This document shows positions 10,493-18,968 of a stretch of 24,773 nucleotides of DNA, one piece after another. Every line of letters begins with the position of its first letter. The stretch's first letter is position 1. The stretch is from Byssochlamys sp. IMV 00236 (lineage: Eukaryota > Ascomycota > Eurotiomycetes > Eurotiales > Thermoascaceae): positions 1 through 24,773 of the forward strand of contig MSJH02000380.1 of NCBI GenBank assembly GCA_001931875.2, given 5' to 3'. The notes beneath the pieces are model-generated. The model did not search any database and was not told the origin of the DNA. It saw only the letters and a program-made list of their open reading frames with translations. The position numbers were made by a program, and so were the translations under genes.

Positions 10493-10901
10493 TAAAGCAG
10501 GATAAAAAAAGTTCAAACCCAGTAGTCATCAGAAAGAATAACGAAAAATACCGTTTTGTGACGATTTAAATTGAGCTATAAAATAAAAACCAACTGTTTA
10601 TTTGTTAATAATAATATAGATAAAAGCAATGGCAATAGTACCAATTATTCAATTGATCAATTATAAGAAAAGAGGTAGAAAAAGGGGATGACTAGAATTA
10701 CTTATATTGGGATTGTCAGTCGTTCCTACAACAATCGTTGTTGGCTCCACTCCGACTTCGGATGTGGATAAAACCCTGCGAGCCGCGCTTTATTTTCAGT
10801 ATTATATAAATTAAATAAAACTTTCATTGTATTCCCTTTATACCTTGAAGGTCGCGCTCAAGCTTTTTGTGTTTTGAGACATGATGGACGGGAATTTCTT
10901 T
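10493..10901. other. TTI1 upstream region with two adjacent inverted repeats
   Basis: About 400 bp between the TTI1 start and the gag-like relic, AT-rich except for a GC-richer island at about 10710-10790. The island has two adjacent inverted repeats (10729-10743 and 10746-10768), then an AAACCCT-like motif. A minus-strand frame runs through it without stops for about 40 codons, but it has no start and no recognisable similarity. It most likely holds the TTI1 promoter. Confidence 0.4.
10729..10768. repeat. two abutting short inverted repeats
   Basis: The first has 6-bp arms around a 3-nt centre (CAACAA / TTGTTG, 10729-10743). Two bases later the second has 10-bp arms with a one-base bulge and a 2-nt centre (TCCACTCCGA / TCGGATGTGGA, 10746-10768). 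The arms are read directly from the sequence. Function is unknown: paired dimeric factor sites upstream of TTI1, or a remnant RNA fold. Confidence 0.6.
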
Positions 10902-11604
10902 TTACTTGCGATTCATTAGCCAACTGAAAAAACTTGGGCGGGTACCTGGATTTCTGCACTCAACGCATTCGCTGCTCTTGCATATTACTTTTTTGTCAGA
11001 TCCTAAACAGGCTAGTCTACTTTTTCTTTCATTGGGCAGCATCCTCTTTCTCTTTCTTTGTAAACAGTTTATATTAATCATTCTTAAAACATTAGATAAA
11101 TGTAATAAAGCCACACCTGTGATTACAGATCAACGCGTTTTCTGGCTCATAAACCTTCTGACAGTGCCTGAAAGCAAGATATTGTAAACGTTTCAAAGAT
11201 CGATCATGCTTCGATTGAACAGCATTCATGGTGTGGACTGTGTCTGGCATGGTGTTTGGTGGGTTGTAGTTAGTGTCTTTCATTCCAAGATACTGTTCAA
11301 CCATATCCTTGCGAGCTTGCTCTTTAATTGGAGACGTTGTGAAAAGAGACTTCTTGAAGTGCATAAGTTCGCTCAATATTTCGGAAGGCTGCCAAGTGTA
11401 ACTGGATCGCATCTCGAGTGAATGATTACTGACAAGTTCGTCCTCATCCATGTTATGTTGTGGTTGTTCATTGGACTGAGGTGATTACTCTGCTGAAGGT
11501 TGAGTGGTAGTGTTAGGTTAAGTTAATAATCGGGCAAGTTGATCAATTTGCTCTTGTTGTCGAGCTAAGATCGCTTGAATGGCGAGATGTTGTTCGGAAC
11601 TCAT
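10902..11604 (-). pseudogene. degenerate gag-like reading frame (retroelement relic)
   Basis: Reading leftwards, an ATG at 11604 opens a Gln-rich frame (MSSEQHLAIQAILARQQEQ...) that stops at TAA 11520-11518. The same frame then continues without a shift through a second TAA (11487-11485) into the ATG at 11451 and 111 further codons. The segment after 11451 (YTWQPSEILSEL, DTNYNPPNTMPD, DRSLKRLQYLAF) recalls the conserved N-terminal block of gag-like proteins of mucoralean retroelements, with a Tyr-x-Pro-Pro motif followed by a charged Leu/Gln helix; this is from memory, not a search. A weak intron (11116-11056) would join it in frame to 10902-11055, which carries several Cys (CLGSDKKVICKSSECVEC) before a TAA. 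No reverse transcriptase or LTR is visible. It could also be a diverged host gene starting at 11451, giving 162 residues after splicing. Confidence 0.5.
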
Positions 11605-11823
11605 TTTTATGGTACTGACCAGCGAAAAAGAAGATCAATTTATTATATATTACAAAAAAGCTTTTATTACATTATTTCGCTGACCAATAAAATAAAGAAG
11701 ATTAAGCAATCATATGACGTATTTTTGTATTCGAGTGTCTCATCAAATTCTATAAGCCGCTACTCTTTTTTTTTTTTCCTTTTTTTCTCTCAAAGCCAAT
11801 CTTTAAGATTGCATCATATCAAA
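11605..11823. other. 5' region of the THP3-like gene
   Basis: Holds a TTTATTATATATT stretch (about 11638-11650) and a long pyrimidine tract (about 11764-11790) before the first recognisable THP3-like codons. ATG triplets here open only short frames unrelated to the protein. Either a 5' exon is hidden in it or translation starts at a non-ATG codon. Confidence 0.35.
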
Positions 11824-14413
11824 GTGGCGAACCCTCAAGAGAATTCTGCAACCAACCCTCCTTGGTAAGTTCACTTTCAATTTATATCATGTTCGTTGAA
11901 ACTTATTCTTGATAGGTCAAGCAATAATCAGCAGCCATGGCGTTCATATCCTCAACCTATAGCACATAGTCAACAATACGCTGCTTACTATCAACAATAT
12001 GCAACACCTAATGGCTACTATCCACATTATTATCAGCATAGTAATACACCTCCACCTCCAGGCACTACAACGGAGGCTCCACCAGGAGTAGGAGCTAACA
12101 ATTATGGATACTATGGATATTACTATCCACCCACTAGTAATGCTACCACTGCACCTCCAGGTATGCAACAACAACACCCTTCTGCTTATTATTCTCAGTA
12201 CAACCAATATCAATATAATCAGCCGCCAGGCACTTATTCATACTCACAACCTCCAAGGTATGTAACATCTTTTTTCCTTGCTCCCATTCTAATGTTCCTC
12301 TTTATAGACCTCCTCCACCCACCACTAATTCTGAGACTAATGTTAACACAGCGACATCTTCTGCACTAACCCCGGGAAGTAAGTGATAAACTGGTTTTCT
12401 TTGTTTGAAACAGTGAATTAAATCTTTTTTGTGTAGGACCTTTTCAAAAAATTCCTCCTTGGTCTAAACAGCCAGTAGGAGCCGTAGCAGCAACTACTAA
12501 CTTGCAAACTAGTGTTCAACAGCAAGCTATAACAAAGCCAGAGCTGGTATCACAGCAACAACAACAGCAACAGCAACAGCAACAACAGCAACAACAACAA
12601 CAGCAGCAGCAACAGCAAAAACAACAACAACAACAACAACAACAACAGAAGCCACAGCAGCAAGAGCAAAAGACATCAGGACAAGCTCCTGAAGGAAAAA
12701 AGCAGGCCACAGCCGCCCTTTCATCAGCGGAATCGTGGCCACCTTCATTACAGTAATAACCACATATTATGATATTACAGCATTGATAAATAACTTTTTA
12801 TATATAGACAATATGTCCAAGATGTCTTTGCCAACTGCTTACCAGGAAAAAGGGACGAGGCTGAATTACAGTTACGCAACTTGATCTTGGAAAGTCATAA
12901 AGCAGGCACACTGTTGACAACAGACTGGAGCGAAGTGGATTTACCAAGGTAAAGCAACCTTATACATGGTGTTTCCATGTGATAACCTTTTTTTACTTTT
13001 TTTACTTTTAGCGCTTGTCTTCCTTCGAAGAAAAAAAGAAAGAAGTAAGTTATGTTTTATACGCATTGTTCATCTGACTCATTCTTTTTCTTTAGTAATA
13101 ATAATAATAGTAGTATTAGTGGTAGGAAGAAAGTGAGCCTACAGACACAAAAGATGAGCAGTGAAGAAGAAGCAAAGAAATTAAGACGACTACGACGATT
13201 TGAGGAAGATGCTGCGCAATATAAAGCTGAAAATATGTCCTCGACTATGCAGCAAATGCATTTGGTAAATACATGAAAAAGAGCACATCTAGTCAAACTA
13301 ACTTTTATTTTAAGGATGGACCACTGGTGAGTGATACAATTATAGGTACTTCGACTAAATTAGAGAAGCAATATTTACGATTGACTTCTGTGAGTATTAC
13401 ATTATCAACTTTTTTGCTTACACTAACTTTGATTAAAGGCACCTGATCCTTCTACTGTGAGACCATTACATATATTGAAACAGACACTGCAATTGTTACG
13501 AGATAAATGGAAGAGTGAGCAAAACTATACTTATATCTGTGATCAATTCAAATCGATGAGACAGGACTTGACTGTAAATAAATATCAAAATAATATAGAC
13601 ATCGTCCATTTAATGCAATATCATTAGGTTCAACGTATCAAGGATGAGTTCACAGTGCAGGTATATGAGATTCATGCTCGAATAGCTTTAGAAAAGGTAA
13701 GTGAATGATAATTGTGTTCTAGTCTAGTAATAACATGTAAAAAAAAAAAAACAAAGGGTGATTTAGGAGAATACAATCAGTGTCAAACACAGTTGAGAGG
13801 ACTCTATGCATCCAAGATACCCGGTAATGTGATGGAATTTACAGCATACCGCATATTGTACTTTTTACATACACAAAACTGGGCAGGTAAGATATAAAGA
13901 ACGAAGTAATTAAGGGGATAAATCTGACGTTTTTGAAGATGTCAATTCGGCTATGTCAGAACTAACAGGTGAACAAAAGGAAAATGAATTTATTCAACAT
14001 GCGCTACAAGTACGTTCTTCCCTTGCTACGTCTAATTATCATCGATTCTTTTATTTATACAAGACAGCACCAAATATGGGTGGTTATTTAATGGACCAAT
14101 TTGTAGAAAGAGAGCGAGTACAATCATTACTGATCCTATGCAAAGCGTAAGTTGATACAAATTGAACAGGTGATTTTCTTTTTACTAACTTGTATATCCT
14201 TTTAGTTACCGTCCGGATCTTTCCCTAGAATTTATTCAAAATGAGCTAGCATTTGAATCAAGAGAAGAGCTGATAAAATTTCTAAAAGAACAGAACGCAC
14301 TCTTCCTAAAGGCTAATAACTCAGACTTTTTAGATGTTAAATCAGCACTCGGTAGTTTAACGGAAAGCGTCAAGAAATATAAAAAGATTGATATCAAAGG
14401 TCAAGTGTATTAA
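11824..14413 (+). CDS. THP3: SAC3/GANP/THP3-family mRNA-processing protein (THP3/LENG8-like), start unresolved
   Basis: Thirteen exons: about 11824-11864, 11916-12257, 12308-12378, 12437-12752, 12808-12948, 13012-13044, 13096-13264, 13315-13389, 13439-13573, 13628-13696, 13757-13886, 13939-14146, 14206-14413. Phases close to 645 codons counted from a GTG at 11824. The N-terminal half is Tyr/Gln/Pro-rich and disordered, with a polyglutamine tract near residues 191-227 and a Lys-rich exon. The C-terminal half is a SAC3/PCI-type domain: [19 protein letters not shown], a [23 protein letters not shown] block, [20 protein letters not shown], then helical repeats to the end. Yeast Thp3 with Csn12 acts in transcription elongation and splicing; animal LENG8 is the counterpart. 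No in-frame ATG precedes the first exon, so the true start is uncertain. TAA overlaps AATAAA (14413-14418), and a second AATAAA follows. Confidence 0.85.
12553..12663 (+). repeat. CAA/CAG microsatellite encoding polyglutamine
   Basis: Nearly pure CAR codons over about 110 bp in exon 4 of the THP3-like gene, broken by single Lys codons. CAA and CAG are mixed, which slows slippage; length variation between strains is still likely. Confidence 0.9.
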
Positions 14414-14588
14414 ATAAATAAAAAGACCAAATTCTGTACACATACAGTTTTTTCTTTTCTTTTCAAGCAGTAAAGTTTCAAACAGAATATATGCTAAACG
14501 TATATATTTGGGGGGCATAATGAATGAATCAACACACAGATTGAATGTACATTTCTATAAAGTCTTTTCTCTGTTTCATTAAAGAAGA

Positions 14589-14638
14589 CATTGTATATAT
14601 TTATTTATATATGTACAATGTGTCATCAGATGACACAT
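14589..14638. repeat. tandem pair of inverted repeats between convergent genes
   Basis: The right repeat (14618-14638) is perfect: 10-bp arms ATGTGTCATC / GATGACACAT around one base. The left (14589-14620) has arms of about 12 bp with one bulge around TTATTT. They share the ATG at 14618-14620. They lie 12 nt beyond the bZIP stop on the minus strand, so they fall in or just after its 3' UTR, and downstream of the THP3-like gene on the other strand. They could fold as 3'-end hairpins or bind a dimeric factor. Confidence 0.65.
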
Positions 14639-14649
14639 AAAAATAAAAT

Positions 14650-15387
14650 TTATTTATTTAAGAGAGTACTGACAGAATCTTTCTCTATCAACAACCCCCG
14701 AAGCCATTTGATTTCTTGTTCTAGCTCGTGAACGCGATTCTGTAAGGCTTCTGATTTTTCTGTCATTTCCTTTACAGTCTCTTGCATACTCTGTTCTCTT
14801 TGCTTCTTTTTGATACGAAATCTTGCACTTGCTGCCGTATTTCTTTTTCGCTTGTCTTCATCAACAGCGTTCTTTTCTTTATTATCGATCACTTTTGATG
14901 GTTTATTATTAGGTTTTTGCGTAACTGTTGTATCTGGAGTCATAGGTGACAATAAAACTTTAGCAAGATCGTCAAGTGACACTTTTGGTAATAAAGGTTG
15001 ATGATGTGTTGTTTGACTTAAGTTTTCAGGAGATACAGTGATATTTCTAAACATTGGTGCATAGTCAATCTGAATGGGTGGCACTTGAGCCAAATAACCG
15101 TATGCCATGTTTTCATTATTAGGACTACTATTGCTACTACTACTACTGTTACTATCAGGACTTTTATCGCCTCCTGATGATTGTGCTGTTGGTGGCTTTA
15201 TATCATATGTAAATTGTGCATTCGTCTATATGGATTTTTTTATTAGTTTGTTGTCTAGTCATATCATTGTACACACACATACCCATAGGTTTAAGTCATT
15301 TTCTGATATGGCTTCAGGCTCAATAATAGGATCAAGTATTAGAGAATCGATTGGATTGGTATATGGAAGAGAATAAATATCAGACAT
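14650..15387 (-). CDS. bZIP transcription factor, CYS-3/Zip1-type
   Basis: Two exons (15387-15283, 15225-14650) give 226 residues. The basic region near 157-180 reads KRKRNTAASARFRIKKKQREQ, with the Asn164-x7-Arg172 signature. The NTAASARFRIKKKQRE form is that of the fungal CYS-3/MetR/Zip1 group (sulfur-amino-acid and stress regulators). A leucine-zipper coiled coil follows from about 186 (heptads through VHELEQEIKWLRGLLIEK). The N-terminal half has a Ser/Asn-rich stretch made by AGT/AAT repeats and is probably the activation region. An in-frame ATG 30 codons upstream (15477) lies beyond a TATA box at 15438-15433, so 15387 is preferred. The last codons and the stop are built from AATAAATAA, which contains the poly(A)-type hexamer. 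It is a dimeric DNA-binding protein; the sulfur link is by family resemblance only. Confidence 0.85.
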
Positions 15388-15432
15388 TTTAAAGAGAAAG
15401 AAAGAGAGAAAGAAGTGAAATGGAAGATTGAA

Positions 15433-15438
15433 TTTATA
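15433..15438 (-). promoter_or_regulatory. TATA box of the bZIP gene
   Basis: TATAAA on the minus strand, 45 nt upstream of the ATG at 15387, in an otherwise pyrimidine-rich leader. Spacing suits a transcript start near 15405 and argues against the in-frame ATG at 15477. Confidence 0.5.
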
Positions 15439-15549
15439 ATGACCAAGCGAGCGGAGGTGGGGTCGAGAAGCGATCATGAATATCTTGCCTGATTATTAAT
15501 TCATATGTCTTTGTGGCTTATGCAACCCTAACGTCAATCTTTTCCTTTA

Positions 15550-15755
15550 ATGATGCAATACGACGAAAGCGAGACCCTTTTGCATACTATCTATGCTTAC
15601 ATACAAAAGAAAGGAATGGTTAATTTCTATATATCTCCTCCTCTTTTCTTTCTTTCCTTCAATATTGCATGTCTTTTTGCTCAAGAGATAACAAGATACC
15701 CCAAGATACCCTTGAGAATGACAAATTGGATAATCTCCTATTGGCAGGATTTTAA
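15550..15755 (+). CDS. possible small gene, 42 residues, two exons
   Basis: An ATG at 15550 opens 23 codons (MMQYDESETLLHTIYAYIQK...) that look coding and recall the first helices of a LisH motif. A GTTAAT donor at 15619 and a pyrimidine-rich stretch ending CAAGAGATAACAAG allow splicing in phase to 15696-15755 (IPQDTLENDKLDNLLLAGF, then TAA). Without splicing the same frame stays open to about 15840, but the added part is hydrophobic and compositionally intron-like. It is divergent from the bZIP gene and ends 75 bp before the stop of the gene on the opposite strand. It may be a short real gene, a relic of a longer LisH protein, or chance. The gap around it (15388-15829) holds nothing else I recognise apart from the bZIP TATA box. 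Confidence 0.25.
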
Positions 15756-15829
15756 AACGTGTGTACAGAGCAAAGGGTTACACCATTGTCTAAAAGCGAT
15801 GGTTTCTATGCAAAAGGTGTCAAATTGGT

Positions 15830-17142
15830 TTATTTCTTAGGCTTAAATGGAGAACTTAAAGTGTCCCAGATATTGCTAAATACGGCTGTCCATGATGACG
15901 TTCTGGCTAAGGTAGGTTCTTGCTCTTGTTTTGGTTGCTCAGCTTCTTCCATAACTATATCCTCCTCTTCTTCTTGTACTATTATATCCTCTTTTACTAT
16001 CACTTCTTTCTCTACGCTTATACTAATATCTTTTGTATCCTTTTCTATTTCGATTGTTTCTGTAGGGGCATTTTCTACAATATCAGCGGCATTCTCTGAT
16101 TGTTGCTCTTCTACTTTTTGAGGTACTCTATTAACAATGTCAATATTTCCTTTATTTTTTATTGTATTTTTTCTTTCTTACTGCTCAGGAGTCTCTAGCG
16201 CTTTAGTAGCTAATTCTATAGCAGCTTTTTGCTCTTTTGATAAATGGCGAGTTGAGACATGTCGCTGTTGGTAATGGTGAGTGTCATTGCGGGTAATTTA
16301 ATTCTTTCTTTATTACCACTTGGATATCTCTGGCTTTTTCCTTGATACTTTCACATATACGTTTGATCATTGTTGCATAGTGACTGAATCCTTCTCCTTC
16401 AGATATAGCTAAAATGCTCTGTGATTAGATTTAACATAAATATACAAGGACAAACAACTAACCACGTGGTAAATCACGGCATCCCGTATAGATAATCAAG
16501 GGCGAGCTTGAATCGCTATTCAACTTTTCAATGGCTTCTGCTGTTGCCTTTAATATAGAGTAAATTAGACGCACTTGACAAAAAGGAGCTACTTACAAGC
16601 ACATAAACATAATCCAAGTCGCGGACACGGTGTTCGTTGTCACACAAAGCACTAAAATTGCGTTCATCGTCTTCACCATAGTAAATAGTATATGAGCCAC
16701 GTCCATCAATAAAAGCAGCACCTATCCATATTTGATCCTTTGCCTGGCAACACAATTAATACACCATTTTCTTTCTTTAAAGAAGGAGAGAGGGTAGAAT
16801 TACCTCAACAACTGGTGTTTCCTGAGTATTGGTAAAGTCGTCATCAATATCGTCTCCTATAGTCGATAACAATAAGTATTTGTTTATTGTATATTCTATT
16901 GTATTACTTTTAATAGCAGTCTTGGATTGCTTCTTGCTAGGCTTAGTCGTCGTTGTCTTTCTCTTTCTCTTTTTTGTTTCAGTTGCAGGAGCTTCCTTTT
17001 TGTTACCGTCATTGCTCATCTTGCTTTTTGGCTCTGTCTTACGGGTTGTCCTTCTCTTCTTCTTATCCTTTGAGACTGTCTTATCGTCTTCTGGAAACTG
17101 GATGAAAGTAGGAACACGGGTGTCTTTTGCCGATTGGACCAT
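15830..17142 (-). CDS. protein with a degenerate RNase H-like domain
   Basis: Six exons read leftwards: 17142-16804, 16743-16597, 16547-16463, 16408-16317, 16264-16182, 16127-15830. Phases close to 347 residues. Residues 1-100 are Lys/Arg-rich (KKRKRK, KKKRR), probably nuclear. Residues 114-245 show the order of an RNase H fold: a first strand IWIGAAFIDGRGSYTIYYG (Asp126), a helix ATAEAIEKL (Glu166), a strand LIIYTGCRDLPRG, a long helix, then IQVRHVSTRHLSKEQKAAIELA. RNase H uses four acids; the positions of the third and fourth seem replaced (Gly184 in the YTG strand, and a hydrophobic residue in the last helix), so nuclease activity is doubtful. Residues 250-320 are very acidic; the end is TSSWTAVFSNIWDTLSSPFK. 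Identification is by fold logic and moderate. The TAA sits inside AATAAA (15834-15829). Confidence 0.65.
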
Positions 17143-17387
17143 GTCAGTTGTGAATAAACAAAAAAAAGGGGGAATATAAAATATAAAATTTTTTTAAAAC
17201 ACAGGCCAAAGACAAACACACACCAGCAGTAATAGAACGGAATTTTATGCGTGTGAAGAAGCAACGGTTGAAATTTAGTGAGATGATATCATACAAAGCT
17301 AACCCTTGTGGATATAAACAGCAGACATTTTTCTTTTTATTTCTCTTCTTTTTTTTTTCTTTAAACAAATTATTGCATTAATTTATC
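17143..17387. other. divergent promoter region
   Basis: A 245-bp gap between the divergent RNase H-like and peroxidase genes. It has a TATAAA on the plus strand at 17313-17318, 70 nt upstream of the peroxidase ATG, and TATA-like A/T repeats near 17175-17190 for the minus-strand gene. A T-rich tract precedes the peroxidase start. Confidence 0.45.
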
Positions 17388-18756
17388 ATGGCTTCTTTAA
17401 GACAGCTTAGAACAATGGCTACACGCTTGAGTGGTACGCGTGTATATAATCCCAGACTAAACCCCACTTGCCTTCAAACTACGTTTCGACGTGGATATGT
17501 AGTGGAGTCTACTGGTGCTAAAGGCTCTCATCCTTATATATGGCTAGGTAAGTAGTATATAAGAGAATGAGAATTGGTGTATTGAATTACTCTACGGTTA
17601 GGCTTGTTCACCTTGGGCGGTGGTGCAGTCTATTATCACATACAAAACAAAACATCCAAGATATCTGATAAGATGACAGAAAATGACAAGAATGCACCCA
17701 AAGGAAAAGAAAGCAAACCTATTTCAGAAAGTAAAAAGGAAGAAGACAGATTGGATAAAGGAAAGGATATTGATTATCAAGCCGTTTATAATGACATTGC
17801 TGCTCTTTTGGACTCTAACCCTAAGTAAGTACATTGTCCGTTGATCATATGACTTGTCCTAATAAAAATAGGTACGATGATGGTTCTTATGGTCCTGTCT
17901 TACTGCGTCTCGCGTGGCATTCATCTGGCACATACAATAAGGAAGATGGAACGGGTGGAAGTAATGGTGGCACTATGCGTTTCAGAGCCGAAGCTTCTCA
18001 CAGCGCTAATAATGGACTCGAAATCGCTCGCAACTTGCTTGAAAGCAAGATTAAGCCCAAATATCCAGATATAAGCTATGGCGATCTTTATACATTGGGA
18101 GGTGTAGTGGCTATTCAAGAACTGGTAAGTTCTCAAGCATGCTTTTATGCAGTATATCAACATATGTTCTCTCATAGGGAGGCCCTACAATCAAATGGCG
18201 CCCAGGTCGTCAAGATTTAGGTGAAAATAAATGCACACCAGATGGAAGACTTCCTGATGGATCAAGAACCGCTGACCACGTTCGAGACATTTTCTATCGC
18301 ATGGTAACTCTTATAAGCGCTTTTATATCCACTTTAGCTCATTTTTTTTCCTTCTTTTAGGGATTCAACGATCAGGAAATTGTTGCTTTAACTGGAGCCC
18401 ATGTCTTAGGTAGATGCCACCTCGAACGTAGTGGATTTACCGGCCCTTGGCAAGAAGCTCCTACGTTCTTCTCAAATGAATATTTCAAGGTCATTGCATC
18501 GCGTGAATGGGTGAAGAAAGAACTTCCACACGGTTTATGGCAATGGGTTGATAAGGCAAATCCTGATGTCATGATGCTTCCTATCGAAATCACAATGTAT
18601 AATGATAAAAAGTTCAGGCCTTACTTTGATCTCTACGCAAAGGACTCGGACAAGTTCTTTGAAGATTTCGCCAAGGCCTTCAAGAAGCTAACTGAATTGG
18701 GTGTGCCATTTACTGGCAAAGAGAAGGAGTATGAGTTTAAGAGGGTCAATCAATAA
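17388..18756 (+). CDS. CCP1: cytochrome c peroxidase, mitochondrial
   Basis: Class I haem peroxidase reducing H2O2 with electrons from cytochrome c in the intermembrane space. Exons 17388-17547, 17602-17824, 17872-18124, 18178-18303, 18361-18756 give 385 residues. The Arg-rich N-terminus is a mitochondrial presequence; a hydrophobic Gly-rich segment near 48-66 resembles the membrane anchor of yeast Ccp1 that is cut by Pcp1. A charged linker follows. Catalytic residues: Arg140, Trp143 and His144 in LLRLAWH (yeast 48, 51, 52), proximal His268 in [11 protein letters not shown] (yeast 175), Trp284 in GPW (yeast 191, the radical site), and MML before residue 330 (yeast Met230/231). The Asp that hydrogen-bonds the proximal His (yeast 235) is Glu330. 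Trp191 marks it as CCP rather than ascorbate peroxidase-like. TAA overlaps AATAAA (18752-18757). Confidence 0.95.
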
Positions 18757-18968
18757 ATAAATAAAAAGCCATATGACAGATAATAGTTCTTGCTATACTT
18801 ACTTTGCTAGCTTGCGTTATTGGCTCTATGAATATCAACATGGCTTTATTTCGTAATCTTATTCAATGACTTTTTTTTTTATTACTATTGTCACTTTTAC
18901 GCTCCCAAGAAAGCACGCAACATTGTTTAATATTAACATATTTGAAGGGGAAAAAAAGAGGGAGAGAG

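Noticed and set aside
10493..10516. TTI1 start eight codons upstream (N-terminus beginning NFFYPAL)
   Set aside because: The codon at 10516 is TTG; the first ATG in frame is at 10492.
12516..12710. Cys- or Val-rich minus-strand frames opposite the CAA/CAG repeat
   Set aside because: Translation of the complement of the polyglutamine repeat.
13327..13345. A 19-nt intron (GTGAGT...ATAG) inside the THP3-like gene
   Set aside because: Too short for splicing, and removal would break the frame; read through it gives a smooth [17 protein letters not shown] segment.
15388..15477. 30-residue N-terminal extension of the bZIP factor from an in-frame ATG at 15477
   Set aside because: It lies upstream of a TATA box at 15438-15433 and encodes a Phe/Ser-rich stretch typical of pyrimidine leader DNA.
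15759..16121. Ser/Ile-rich plus-strand open frame
   Set aside because: Antisense shadow of the acidic last exon of the RNase H-like gene; Glu/Asp/Lys codons give Ser/Phe/Leu on the other strand.
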